64,000 nucleotides of DNA from Aquabacterium humicola (GCF_030167915.1 NZ_JARGNB010000002.1:620001-684000); one strand, 5' to 3'. Shown: positions 23,606 to 32,632, numbered from the stretch's first letter. The notes: generated by a model from the sequence alone, not told the origin. Numbers and translations: made by a program.

Positions 23606-24721
23606 ATGGCATCGCTCGACCTCATCAACATCCACAAGAGCTTCGGCGGCACGCACGTGCTGCACGACATTTCCATCGGCCTGGCCGACGGCGAGTTCCT
23701 GGTGCTCGTCGGCCCGTCCGGCTGCGGCAAGAGCACGCTGATGAACATCATCGCCGGCCTCGAGGAGCCCTCCGGCGGCCTGGTGCGCCTGGGCGGGCGC
23801 GACATCACGCAGGCCGGTCCCGCCGACCGCAACATCTCGATGGTGTTCCAGAGCTACGCGCTCTACCCGAACATGACGGTGGCCAAGAACATCGAGTTCC
23901 CGCTGCAGATGCGCAAGGTGCCGCGTAACGTCCGTTCGGAGCGTGTCAACAGCGTCGCGAAGCTGCTGCAGATCGAGCACCTGCTCGAGCGCAAGCCTCG
24001 CCAGCTGTCCGGCGGGCAGCGCCAGCGCGTGGCGATCGGCCGTGCGCTGGCGCGCGATCCGCAGCTGTACCTGTTCGACGAACCGCTGTCGAACCTGGAC
24101 GCCCAGCTGCGCCTGGACATGCGCACCGAGATCAAGAAGCTGCACCAGCGCCTGAACGCGAGCATCGTCTACGTCACGCACGACCAGATCGAGGCGATGA
24201 CGCTGGCCACGCGCATCGCGGTGATGAAGGGCGGGGTGTTGCAGCAGCTGGGCACACCGCACGAGGTCTACAACCGGCCGGCCAATACCTTCGTCGCCGG
24301 CTTCATGGGCTCGCCGCGCATGAACCTGGCCCGCGCGCGGCTGCAGGCGGCCGACGGCGCGCTGGCGCTGGACATCCAGATCGGCGACCGGCCGCGCGCA
24401 CTGATCCCGCTGCCCGCCTCGGTGCCCCAGGCCCTGCACGCATTCGCCGGCCGCGAGGTCGTCGCCGGCATCCGGGCCGAGGCGATCAGCGTGGCCAACG
24501 GCGCCGAGGTGGGCCCGAACACGCGATTCGTCGATGCGCAGGTCGAGGTCATCGAGCCGACCGGCGCCGACACGCTGGTGGTGCTGAACCTCGGCGGCCA
24601 CGAGTTCACGGCCCGGCTCGACCCCGACGTTCAGCTCGCGCCGGGGCAGTCGGCGCGCTTCGCGGTCGACCTCACCAAGCTGGTCTGCTTCGACCCGCAG
24701 ACCGAAGCGCTGATCGCCTGA
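23606..24721 (+). CDS. Sugar ABC transporter ATP-binding protein (UgpC/MsmK-type)
   Basis: A 371-residue ATPase that energises the importer. Walker A GPSGCGKST is at residues 36-44, the signature LSGGQ at 134-138 and Walker B LFDEP at 156-160, with the switch histidine in VTHDQIEAM. After residue about 240 comes the MalK-type OB-fold regulatory domain, ending near LDPDVQLAPGQSARFAVD. It starts four bases after the permease stop. Such ATPases can serve several sugar permeases, so other importers might share it. Confidence 0.94.
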   Translation: MASLDLINIHKSFGGTHVLHDISIGLADGEFLVLVGPSGCGKSTLMNIIAGLEEPSGGLVRLGGRDITQAGPADRNISMVFQSYALYPNMTVAKNIEFPLQMRKVPRNVRSERVNSVAKLLQIEHLLERKPRQLSGGQRQRVAIGRALARDPQLYLFDEPLSNLDAQLRLDMRTEIKKLHQRLNASIVYVTHDQIEAMTLATRIAVMKGGVLQQLGTPHEVYNRPANTFVAGFMGSPRMNLARARLQAADGALALDIQIGDRPRALIPLPASVPQALHAFAGREVVAGIRAEAISVANGAEVGPNTRFVDAQVEVIEPTGADTLVVLNLGGHEFTARLDPDVQLAPGQSARFAVDLTKLVCFDPQTEALIA

Positions 24722-24728
24722 ACGCGCG

Positions 24729-26246
24729 ATGGCCAGCGAGGAGTACGACGTGGTCATCATCGGCTCGGGCGTGGGCGGTGGCGCGGTCGCGCACCAGCTC
24801 GCCGGCAGCGCCGCGCGCGTGCTGGTGCTCGAGCGCGGCACCGAGCTGCCGCACGAGCCGCAGAACCGCGATGCGGAGGCGGTGTTCTGCGAGCACCGCT
24901 ACCGGACGACCGAGACCTGGACCAGCGGCGCGCGGCGCTTCCGGCCCGGCCAGTTCTATTTCGTCGGCGGCCACACCAGCTTCTACGGCGCGGCGATGTT
25001 CCGCCTGCGCGAGCGCGACTTCGAGGCCACCGAGCACGAGGACGGCCTGTCGCCCGCCTGGCCGATCGACTATGCGGCGCTCGAGCCCTGGTATGCGGTC
25101 GCCGAGCGCCTGTTCGGCGTGCATGGGGCTGCCGGCCTCGATCCGTGCGAGCCCTGGCGTTCGGCGCCGTATCCGCACGGCCCGGTGCCGCATGAGCCGG
25201 TGATCGCCGAGATCGAGCAGCGCCTGCGTCGTCGCGGCCTGCAGCCGTTCCCGATGCCCATCGCCATCGACCTGCACGAGGGCGGCCGCTGCGAGCGCTG
25301 CAGCACCTGCGATGCGTTTCCGTGCCTGGTCGATGCCAAGGGCGATGCGCGCACGCGCCTGCTGGCGCCGGCGCTGCGCCAAGCCAACGTGACGCTGCGT
25401 ACGCAGGCGCTGGTCACGCGGCTGGTCACCGACAGCAGCGGCCGGCGCATCGTCGCCGCCGAAGTGGTGCGCCACGGCGAGCGGCAGAAAGTGCGCGGGC
25501 GCCACTTCGTGCTGGCCGCCGGCGCGATCAACTCCGCGGCGCTGCTGCTGCGCTCGGCCACCGGCGCATTTCCGCAGGGGCTGGCCAATCGCAGCGGCAC
25601 GGTCGGGCGCCACTTCATGAACCACAACTGCACTGCGCTGATGGCGATCGATCCGGCGCGGCGCAACGAGACGCGGCTGCCGAAGACCCTGGCGCTGAAC
25701 GACTGGTACTTCGGCGATGCGGCGCGCGGCGAGCCGCCGCTGGGCCACCTGCAGTTGCTGGGCAAGGTCGGCGAGCCGATGCTGCGCGGCGCGATGCCGC
25801 GCTGGGTGCCGCGCGCCGCGCGCGAATGGCTGGCGGCGCACAGCGTCGACTGGTACGCGATGTCCGAGGACCTGCCGCATGCCGACAGCCGGGTCGGCCT
25901 GAACAGCGACGGCAGCATCGACCTGCAGTGGCGGCGCACCAACCAGCGCACGCACCGGCGCCTGGTCGCGAAGGCCTGCGGCCTGATGCGCCGCATCGGC
26001 TACCCGCTGGTCTTCGGCAAGCCCTTCGGCCTGGAGAGCCCGTCGCACCAGTGCGGCACGGTGCGCTTCGGCAACGATCCGGCGCAGTCCGCGCTCGACC
26101 CCTGGTGCCGGGCCTGGGACCACGACAACCTGCACGTGGTCGACGCCAGCTTCTTCCCGTCCTCGGGTGCCGTGAATCCCGCGCTGACGGTGGCCGCGCA
26201 GGCGCTGCGCGTCGGGCATCACCTGCGCGGCGAGGAGCTGCAATGA
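24729..26246 (+). CDS. GMC oxidoreductase with cysteine-rich insert (gluconate dehydrogenase/glycoside oxidase-like)
   Basis: A 505-residue FAD protein. The FAD-binding GSGVGGGAVAHQL is at the N-terminus, GHTSFYGAAMFRLRERDF is the flavin attachment region, and SSGAVNPALTVAAQALR closes the FAD site. A segment with four closely spaced cysteines (CERCSTCDAFPC, near residue 190) is typical of the gluconate 2-dehydrogenase large subunit and pyranose/glycoside oxidoreductase branch. The histidine pair region is SPSHQCGTVRFG. It probably oxidises a sugar or glycoside hydroxyl. No signal peptide is seen, so it should be cytoplasmic. It is ATGA-coupled to an SDR gene. Confidence 0.85.
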   Translation: MASEEYDVVIIGSGVGGGAVAHQLAGSAARVLVLERGTELPHEPQNRDAEAVFCEHRYRTTETWTSGARRFRPGQFYFVGGHTSFYGAAMFRLRERDFEATEHEDGLSPAWPIDYAALEPWYAVAERLFGVHGAAGLDPCEPWRSAPYPHGPVPHEPVIAEIEQRLRRRGLQPFPMPIAIDLHEGGRCERCSTCDAFPCLVDAKGDARTRLLAPALRQANVTLRTQALVTRLVTDSSGRRIVAAEVVRHGERQKVRGRHFVLAAGAINSAALLLRSATGAFPQGLANRSGTVGRHFMNHNCTALMAIDPARRNETRLPKTLALNDWYFGDAARGEPPLGHLQLLGKVGEPMLRGAMPRWVPRAAREWLAAHSVDWYAMSEDLPHADSRVGLNSDGSIDLQWRRTNQRTHRRLVAKACGLMRRIGYPLVFGKPFGLESPSHQCGTVRFGNDPAQSALDPWCRAWDHDNLHVVDASFFPSSGAVNPALTVAAQALRVGHHLRGEELQ

Positions 26247-27001
26247 GGCCCGTGGCGCTGGTCACCGGCGCGTGCCGCGGCATCGGCGCGGCGATCGCGG
26301 TGGAGCTCGCCGCGCGCGGCTTCGACCTCGCGCTGGCCGATCGCGACACCGGCAACGGCGACGCGGTGCTGGCAAAAGTGCAGGCCCACGGCGCGCGCGG
26401 CCGGCTGTTCGCCTTCGACCTGGCCGAGATCGAGGCCCACGAGGCGACGCTGGACGCGATCGACGCGTGGGGCGGCAAGCCCGCCTGCCTGGTCAACAAC
26501 GCCGGCATCGGCTCGCCGCGGCGCGGCGACCTGCTCGACGTGGCGCCCGAGGCCTTCGACGTGGTGCTGGACGTCAACCTGCGCGGCACCTTCTTCCTGA
26601 CGCAGGCGGTCGCACGGCGCATGCTGCGCCTGCCGGCCTCGGCACGCGCCACCATCGTGACGATCTCGTCGGTCAGCGCCGAGCTGGCCTCGGTCGAGCG
26701 CGGCGAGTACTGCCTGTCCAAGGCCGGTCTCGGCATGCTGACGCGGCTGTTCGCGCTGCGGCTGGCGGCGCACGGCATCGGCGTCTTCGAGGTGCGGCCC
26801 GGGATCATCCGCACGCCGATGACCGAGGGCGTGGCCGCGCGCTACGACGAGCGCATCGCGCAGGGGCTGGTGCCGGCCGGCCGCTGGGGCCAGCCGGAGG
26901 ACGTGGCGCGCGCGGTCGCGGCGTTGGCGACCCAGGACCTCGCATTCGCCACCGGATCGGTGGTGCACGTGGACGGGGCGCTGTCCCTGCCCAGGCTATG
27001 A
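26243..27001 (+). CDS. SDR-family oxidoreductase (FabG-like)
   Basis: A 252-residue short-chain dehydrogenase: TGACRGIG at residues 8-15, VNNAGIGSP near residue 85, and the catalytic YCLSK near residue 155. The end VVHVDGALSLPRL is FabG-like. The ATG overlaps the GMC stop and the TGA overlaps the next GMC start, placing it tightly between two sugar/alcohol oxidoreductases. It likely oxidises or reduces an intermediate between them; the direction is unknown. Confidence 0.88.
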   Translation: MRPVALVTGACRGIGAAIAVELAARGFDLALADRDTGNGDAVLAKVQAHGARGRLFAFDLAEIEAHEATLDAIDAWGGKPACLVNNAGIGSPRRGDLLDVAPEAFDVVLDVNLRGTFFLTQAVARRMLRLPASARATIVTISSVSAELASVERGEYCLSKAGLGMLTRLFALRLAAHGIGVFEVRPGIIRTPMTEGVAARYDERIAQGLVPAGRWGQPEDVARAVAALATQDLAFATGSVVHVDGALSLPRL

Positions 27002-28656
27002 ATCACAAGACCTACGACTACATCATCGTCGGCGGCGGCTCGGCCGGCTGCGTGCTGGCCCATCGGCTCAGCGCCGACCCGGCCGCGAGCGTGCTGCTGC
27101 TGGAGGCCGGCGCCGGCGACCGGCATCCGTTCTTCCACTGGCCCGCGGGTTTCGCGAAGATGACCAAGGGCATCGGCTCCTGGGGCTGGAGCACCGTGCC
27201 GCAGCGCCACCTCGGGGGCCGCGCGCTGCGCTTCACGCAGGCCAAGGTGATCGGCGGCGGCTCCTCGATCAACGCGCAGATCTATACGCGCGGCCATCCG
27301 AGCGACTACGACACCTGGGCGGACGAGGACGGCGCGCGCGGCTGGGGCTACGAGGACGTGCTGCCTTACTTCCGCCGTGCCGAGGACAACGAGCGTTATG
27401 CCAACCGTTACCACGGCGAAGGCGGACCGCTCGGCGTGTCCAACCCGATCAGCCCGCTGCCGATCTGCGAAGCCTTCTTCCGCGCCGGCCAGGTCATGGG
27501 CATCCCGTTCAACCCGGACTTCAACGGCGAACGGCAGGCCGGGCTCGGCTACTACCAGCTCACGCAGCGGCAGGCGCGCCGGTCGTCGACCGCCACCGCC
27601 TACCTGCATCCGGTGCGCGCGCGCGCCAACCTGGCGGTGACGCTGCAGGCGCAGGCCACGCGCGTGCTGGTCGAGCGCGGCCGTGCTGTCGGCGTCGAGT
27701 TCGCCGACCGCGGCTCGCAGCTGCAGCAGGTGCGCGCCCGGCGCGAGGTGATCGTCGCGTCCGGTGCGATCGGTTCGCCGCGGCTGCTGATGCTGTCGGG
27801 CATCGGGCCTGCGGACCACCTGCGCACCGTGGGCATCGATGTCGTGCACGCGCTGCCCGGCGTCGGCGGCAACCTGCAGGACCACCTCGACCTCTTCGTC
27901 ATCGCCGAGTGCACCGGCGACCACACCTACGACAAGTACAACAAGCCGCACCACGCCGCCTGGGCGGGCCTGCAGTACCTGCTGTGGCGCAAGGGGCCGG
28001 TGGCGTCGAGCCTGTTCGAGACCGGCGGCTTCTGGCATGCCGACGGCCAGGCGGGCGCGCCGGGCGCGGCGCCGGACATCCAGTTCCACCTCGGCCTGGG
28101 CTCGGGCATCGAGGCCGGCGTCGCGAAGATGCGCCACGCCGGCGTGACGCTGAACTCCGCCTACCTGCGCCCGCGTTCGCGCGGCACCGTGCGCCTGGCC
28201 AGCGCCGACCCGAAGGCCGCGCCGCTGATCGATCCGAACTACTGGGCGGTGCCGGAGGACCGGGTGCAGGCGCTCAAGGGGCTGAAGCTCGCGCGCGAGC
28301 TGCTGCGCCAGGCGCCGCTGGCGCGCTACGTGCGCAGCGAGCTGCTGCCCGGGCCGGGCATGATCACGGACGAGGATCTGTTCCGTTATGCCTGTGCGCA
28401 CGCCAAGACCGACCACCATCCTGTGGGCACCTGCCGCATCGGCGCGGAGCACGACCCCGCCGCCGTCGTGACGCCGGCGTTGAAGGTCCTCGGCATGGAC
28501 GGGCTGCGGGTGGTCGACGCGTCGGTGATGCCGCGCGTGCCCTCGTGCAATACCAACGCGCCGACGATCATGGTGGCCGAGCGGGCCGCCGACCTGATCC
28601 TCGGCCGCATCCCAGACGTTGTCGCGGAAGTTGCCGCAGAAGGTTCCCCCACATGA
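26998..28656 (+). CDS. GMC oxidoreductase (choline/alcohol dehydrogenase-like)
   Basis: A 552-residue FAD-dependent alcohol dehydrogenase. The N-terminal dinucleotide fold is IIVGGGSAGCVLAHRL, GMC signature 1 is near AKVIGGGSSINAQIYTRG, and signature 2 is near SGAIGSPRLLMLSGIGP. The catalytic histidine region is HHPVGTCRIG and the closing motif is PSCNTNAPTIMVAERAADLI. It resembles choline dehydrogenase and AlkJ more than the other GMC protein in this operon. It likely yields an aldehyde for the aldehyde dehydrogenase at 17691. Confidence 0.9.
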   Translation: MNHKTYDYIIVGGGSAGCVLAHRLSADPAASVLLLEAGAGDRHPFFHWPAGFAKMTKGIGSWGWSTVPQRHLGGRALRFTQAKVIGGGSSINAQIYTRGHPSDYDTWADEDGARGWGYEDVLPYFRRAEDNERYANRYHGEGGPLGVSNPISPLPICEAFFRAGQVMGIPFNPDFNGERQAGLGYYQLTQRQARRSSTATAYLHPVRARANLAVTLQAQATRVLVERGRAVGVEFADRGSQLQQVRARREVIVASGAIGSPRLLMLSGIGPADHLRTVGIDVVHALPGVGGNLQDHLDLFVIAECTGDHTYDKYNKPHHAAWAGLQYLLWRKGPVASSLFETGGFWHADGQAGAPGAAPDIQFHLGLGSGIEAGVAKMRHAGVTLNSAYLRPRSRGTVRLASADPKAAPLIDPNYWAVPEDRVQALKGLKLARELLRQAPLARYVRSELLPGPGMITDEDLFRYACAHAKTDHHPVGTCRIGAEHDPAAVVTPALKVLGMDGLRVVDASVMPRVPSCNTNAPTIMVAERAADLILGRIPDVVAEVAAEGSPT

Positions 28657-29819
28657 AGATCCTGCTTCCGCAGGCCGACGGCAGCCTGGCCACGCACGTG
28701 ATGAAGGCCGCGCCGGTCGCCGTGCCGGCGCAGCGGCCGCCGTTCAACCGCATCGCCTACGCGGCGGCGCACGTGGTGATCGACCCGGTCGCCACCGCCG
28801 ATCCCTGGGACGCCGAGGCAGCGATCGACTGGGAGGCGACGCTCGCCTTCCGCGACCACCTGCACGGGCTGGGTTTCCGCATCGCCGAGGCGATGGACAC
28901 CGCGCAGCGCGGCATGGGCCTGGGCTGGCCGACCGCGCGCGAGCTGATCCGCCGCTCGCTGCGCCATGCGCGCAGCTCGGGTGCCGAGCTGGCCTGCGGC
29001 GTCGGCACCGACCAGCTGGCGCCGGCCGCCGCGCGCACGATCGGCGATGTCGAACGTGCGTACCACGAGCAGCTCGACGTCGTCGAGGGCGAGGGCGGCC
29101 GAGTGATCCTGATGTGCAGCCGCGCGCTCGCCGCGGTTGCGCGAAGCGCGTCGGACTACACCGAGCTGTACGGACGATTGTTGCGGCGGGTGAAGCAGCC
29201 GGTGATCCTGCACTGGCTGGGCGAGATGTTCGACCCGGCGCTGGCCGGCTACTGGGGCTCGGGCGACATCGCGCAGGCGCTGGACACCGTGGCCGACCTG
29301 ATCGCGCGGCATGCCGACAAGATCGACGGCATCAAGGTCTCGCTGCTCGACGCGCGCTGGGAGCTGGCGCTGCGCCGGCGTCTGCCGCCGGGCGTGCGCA
29401 TGTACACCGGCGACGACTTCAACTACGCCGAGCTGATCGAGGGCGATGCCACGGGCTTCTCGCACGCGCTGCTGGGCATCTTCGACCCGATCGCGCCCGC
29501 GGCGTCGGCGGCGCTGTCGGCGCTGGCCGTCGGCGATGCGGCACGGTTTCGGGCGCTGCTCGATCCCACCGTGGCGCTGTCGCGCGAGATCTTCCGCGCG
29601 CCGACGCGGCACTACAAGGTCGGCGTGGTGCTGCTCGCGTGGCTGAACGGCCACCAGCGCCACTTCTCGATGGCCGGCGGCGTGCAATCCGCGCGCGGCA
29701 TCGTGCATTGCGCGCGCGTGTTCGAGCTTGCCGATGCCTGCGGCGTGCTGCGCGATCCGGCGCTCGCCTGCCATCGCATGCGCCAGCTGCTGGCGGTCGG
29801 CGCGGGCATCGAGGCCTGA
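28653..29819 (+). CDS. DUF993 family protein (dihydrodipicolinate synthase-like)
   Basis: A 388-residue protein of the DUF993 group, distantly related to the DHDPS/N-acetylneuraminate lyase barrel. Supporting stretches are RIAYAAAHVVIDP, MDTAQRGMGLGW, IDGIKVSLLDARWE (with the lysine expected to be the Schiff-base residue) and MYTGDDFNYAELI. Family members are usually encoded beside Gfo/Idh oxidoreductases and sugar isomerases and have no settled reaction. Here an aldolase-type cleavage of an oxidised sugar is the natural guess. It is ATGA-coupled to the upstream GMC gene. Confidence 0.8.
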   Translation: MKILLPQADGSLATHVMKAAPVAVPAQRPPFNRIAYAAAHVVIDPVATADPWDAEAAIDWEATLAFRDHLHGLGFRIAEAMDTAQRGMGLGWPTARELIRRSLRHARSSGAELACGVGTDQLAPAAARTIGDVERAYHEQLDVVEGEGGRVILMCSRALAAVARSASDYTELYGRLLRRVKQPVILHWLGEMFDPALAGYWGSGDIAQALDTVADLIARHADKIDGIKVSLLDARWELALRRRLPPGVRMYTGDDFNYAELIEGDATGFSHALLGIFDPIAPAASAALSALAVGDAARFRALLDPTVALSREIFRAPTRHYKVGVVLLAWLNGHQRHFSMAGGVQSARGIVHCARVFELADACGVLRDPALACHRMRQLLAVGAGIEA

Positions 29820-29830
29820 AGGTGCCGCTC

Positions 29831-30142
29831 ATGGACCTGCGCCACGTCGTGCTGCTGCGCTTCGCCGACGGCACCGATGCCGACGCGGTGGCCCGCCTGC
29901 AGGCGCACTTCGTCGGGTTGAGGCGGGAGATCGAGGGCATCAGCGCGGCCGAAGCGGGGCGCAACGTCAGCCCCGAGGGCCTCGACCGCGGATTCACGCA
30001 TGCCTTCGTGATGCACTTTCGCGACGACGCGGCGCGCGACGCCTACCTGCCGCATCCGGCGCACCAGGCCTTCGTCGACGCGCTGCGGCCGGTGCTGGGC
30101 GACGTGCTGGTGATCGACTACCGGCCGGACACGCTGCCATGA
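29831..30142 (+). CDS. Dabb (stress-responsive alpha/beta barrel) family protein
   Basis: A 103-residue ferredoxin-like dimeric barrel protein. LRHVVLLRFADGTDADAV at the start and FTHAFVMHFRDDAARDAYLPHPAHQAF in the middle define the Dabb family, ending with VIDYRP. Relatives include small enzymes that act on labile sugar or polyketide intermediates and others of unknown function. The start ATG lies 11 bases after the DUF993 stop, and the stop overlaps the glycerate kinase start, so it belongs to the operon. Confidence 0.85.
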   Translation: MDLRHVVLLRFADGTDADAVARLQAHFVGLRREIEGISAAEAGRNVSPEGLDRGFTHAFVMHFRDDAARDAYLPHPAHQAFVDALRPVLGDVLVIDYRPDTLP

Positions 30143-31449
30143 ACCCGAAGCCGCTCGACATGCCGCCGGCCGTGCAGTGCCTGATCGACCTGTACCGCGC
30201 GATGGTGGACGAGGCCGATCCGGCGCGGGTTGTGCCGGCGCACCTGCCGCCGCCGCCGGCTGCCGGACGCACCGTGGTCGTCGGCCTGGGCAAAGCCGCC
30301 GCATCGATGGCGCGGGCGCTCGAAGCGCACTGGCCCGCACCGCTCGAAGGGGTCGTCGCGGTGCCCACCGGCTGCGCCGTGCCGCTGCGTCGATTGCGCG
30401 TCATCGAGGGCAGCCATCCGGTGCCCGATGAACGCAGCGTGGTCGCGGCGCAGGCCCTGCTCGATGCCGTGAGCGGGCTCGGGCCCGACGACCTGGTCAT
30501 CGCGTTGATTTCCGGCGGCGGGTCGGCGGTGTGCGCATTGCCCGCGGCCGGCCTCACGCTGCAACATAAGCAGCGCATCACGCGCGAGCTGCTGGCCTGC
30601 GGCGCCACGATCGACGAGATCAACACGGTGCGCCGGCACCTCTCGGCCTTCAAGGGCGGGCGGCTGGCGCTGCAGGCCTGGCCGGCGACAGTCGTCTCGC
30701 TCGTCATCTCGGACATTCCGGGCGACGACGCGACGCTGGTGGCGTCCGGCCCGACGGCCGCCGACGACACGACCTGCGCCGACGCGCTGGCGCTGCTGCG
30801 GCGCTACCGCATCGAGATCCCGGCCGCGGTGCACGAGGGCCTGCAGCGGGGACGGTGGGAGACGCCGAAGACGGGTGATCCGCGGCTGCAGAAGACGCGC
30901 ATGACCCTGGTGGCCGATGCCTGGCGTGGCCTGCAGGCGGCGGCCGAGCTCGCGCGCCGCCGCGGCGTGCGCGCGCACGTGCTGTCGGACGCGATGGAGG
31001 GCGAAGCGAAGGACCTGGCGCGGGCCCACGCCGCGCTGGCGCTGTCGGTGGCCACGCGCGGCGAGCCGTTCCAGGCCCCCTGCGTGCTGTTGTCCGGCGG
31101 CGAAGCGACGGTGACGCTGCGCGATGCCGAGGCGGCCGGAAGCGGTGGCCGCAACACGGAGTTCGCGCTGGCGCTGGCGATGGCGCTCGATCGCCGGCCC
31201 GGCACGGCGCGCATCCACGCGCTGTCGGCCGGCACCGATGGCATCGATGGCCGGGCCGGCGCCGCGGGGGCCTGGATCGTGCCGGGCTTGCTGGATGCGG
31301 CGCGGCGGGCGGGCCTGGATGCCCGCGCGAGCCTCGACCGCAACGACAGCGCCACGCTGCTGGGAGCGATGGGGTGTCTGCTGTCGACCGGTCCGACGTT
31401 GACGAACGTGAACGACTTCCGGGCCGTGTTCATCGAGGCGCCGAGATGA
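30139..31449 (+). CDS. Glycerate kinase, type 2 (MOFRL family)
   Basis: A 436-residue protein with the N-terminal DUF4147/GckA domain (VVVGLGKAAASMARALE, LISGGGSAVCALP, INTVRRHLSAFKGGRL) and the C-terminal MOFRL domain (GGRNTEFALALA, SAGTDGIDG). Enzymes of this family phosphorylate D-glycerate, mostly to 2-phosphoglycerate, and so feed lower glycolysis. Its presence suggests that the pathway cleaves its sugar to a glycerate-level C3 fragment. It overlaps the next gene by ATGA. Confidence 0.9.
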   Translation: MNPKPLDMPPAVQCLIDLYRAMVDEADPARVVPAHLPPPPAAGRTVVVGLGKAAASMARALEAHWPAPLEGVVAVPTGCAVPLRRLRVIEGSHPVPDERSVVAAQALLDAVSGLGPDDLVIALISGGGSAVCALPAAGLTLQHKQRITRELLACGATIDEINTVRRHLSAFKGGRLALQAWPATVVSLVISDIPGDDATLVASGPTAADDTTCADALALLRRYRIEIPAAVHEGLQRGRWETPKTGDPRLQKTRMTLVADAWRGLQAAAELARRRGVRAHVLSDAMEGEAKDLARAHAALALSVATRGEPFQAPCVLLSGGEATVTLRDAEAAGSGGRNTEFALALAMALDRRPGTARIHALSAGTDGIDGRAGAAGAWIVPGLLDAARRAGLDARASLDRNDSATLLGAMGCLLSTGPTLTNVNDFRAVFIEAPR

Positions 31450-32567
31450 GCGCGCCGGCCGACCTGGGCGCGCCGGCCCGTCGATCGGCAGGCCATCCGT
31501 GGCGCCTGCAGCATGCCTGGCACGGCGCCGCCGACCGGGGCGCGCTGGCCCTGTCGCGGGCACGGCTGCAGGCCTGCGGCATCGATCTCGTCGACGCGCA
31601 GCTGGCGGCGACCGCCGATGCGACGAAGCTGCATGGCGCCGCGTTGCTCGAGGCGGTGCAGGGGACCGGACGCCGGCCGCTCGAACTGGACGAGGTCGCG
31701 TGCACCGGGGACTGGGCCTCTCGGCTGCCGGCCTGCGTGCAGCGCTTCATGGTCTCGCCCGCGGGTCGGTGGCACGGGATTCCGCTGGGCATTCACCGCA
31801 GCAATGCCGTGTGGGTGTCGTCGCGCATCGCCGGCGGCATCGGCGCTGAACCGCCGGAGGACTTCGAGGCCCTGCTGCGCTGGCTGGGCGCGGCCCGCGC
31901 GTGGACGACGGCAGCACCGCTGGCGGTCGGGCGCGAACCGTGGCAGGTCGGCCTCCTGTTCGAATCCGTCCTGCTGGCAGTGAGCGGCCCGCTGGCCTAT
32001 TTCCAGGCCCTGTGTCGGCTCGATGCGGCGGCCTGGCAGGGGCCGGCGATCACCCGCGCGTTGGACGCCATGAGCGCGCTGCGCGACTTCACAGCCGACG
32101 AGGCGCTCGACGGTCCCTGGCAGGAGCAGCGCGCGCGCGTGGTCCGCGGCGAGTGTGCCCTGCAGGTGATGGGCGACTGGAGCAGCGCGCTGTCCGACGA
32201 GCCGCTCCTCGAGTGGCCCATGCCCGGCCGCGCCGGCGACTTCGTCGCGGTGGTGGACTTCATCGTGCCGTGGTACGGCAGCGATCCGCAGCTCGCCGCC
32301 GCGGCGGCGCGTGCGCTCAGCGCGCCGCTGCAGCAGCGCCGCTTCGCGCAGGCCAAAGGGTGCCTGCCGGCCTTCGTCGACGGCACGACCGGCGTGGCCG
32401 GCCTGCCCGGCCAGGCGCAGGTGCTGCCATCGCTGGCGCTCGAGCAGTGCCAGCCCGCGGCCAAGGCCGCTGCGTTGCTCGCCGTGCTGGCCGAGCACTT
32501 CGTCGATCGCCGCGCGTCGCGCGACACCGCCGCCGCCCTGGCGGCGGTAGCCCGTCACCTGTCCTGA
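31446..32567 (+). CDS. Sugar-binding-protein-like protein without signal peptide
   Basis: A 373-residue protein that lines up with the mature part of the family 1 sugar-binding proteins in this operon but has no signal peptide. LQHAWHGAADRGALALSRARL corresponds to the mature N-terminus. GIPLGIHRSNAVWV, GREPWQVGLLFE, VMGDWSS and AQAKGCLPAF match cleft and hinge motifs of the true binding proteins. The start overlaps the glycerate kinase stop, and no hydrophobic leader can be built from any upstream start. It should therefore be cytoplasmic, perhaps a ligand sensor or storage protein; its function is unknown. A second protein of this kind lies at 36188. Confidence 0.8.
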   Translation: MSAPADLGAPARRSAGHPWRLQHAWHGAADRGALALSRARLQACGIDLVDAQLAATADATKLHGAALLEAVQGTGRRPLELDEVACTGDWASRLPACVQRFMVSPAGRWHGIPLGIHRSNAVWVSSRIAGGIGAEPPEDFEALLRWLGAARAWTTAAPLAVGREPWQVGLLFESVLLAVSGPLAYFQALCRLDAAAWQGPAITRALDAMSALRDFTADEALDGPWQEQRARVVRGECALQVMGDWSSALSDEPLLEWPMPGRAGDFVAVVDFIVPWYGSDPQLAAAAARALSAPLQQRRFAQAKGCLPAFVDGTTGVAGLPGQAQVLPSLALEQCQPAAKAAALLAVLAEHFVDRRASRDTAAALAAVARHLS

Positions 32568-32602
32568 AACCCATGCGCCAAGCGTGCAGCGCCTGCGACT
32601 TG

Positions 32603-32632
32603 TTCGCGAATTGGAACGTTCCATCGTAGAAC
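32603..32632 (+). promoter_or_regulatory. Porin promoter with LacI-type operator
   Basis: TGGAACGTTCCA at 32612-32623 is a perfect 12-base palindrome, and AATTGGAACGTTC (32609-32621) is identical to the site in front of the LacI-regulated operon at 14138. It sits between a weak -35 (TTCGCG, 32603-32608) and a -10 (TAGAAC, 32627-32632), where a repressor would block RNA polymerase. It lies in a 141-base gap before the porin gene, so the porin and the genes after it probably have their own repressed promoter. Confidence 0.62.
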
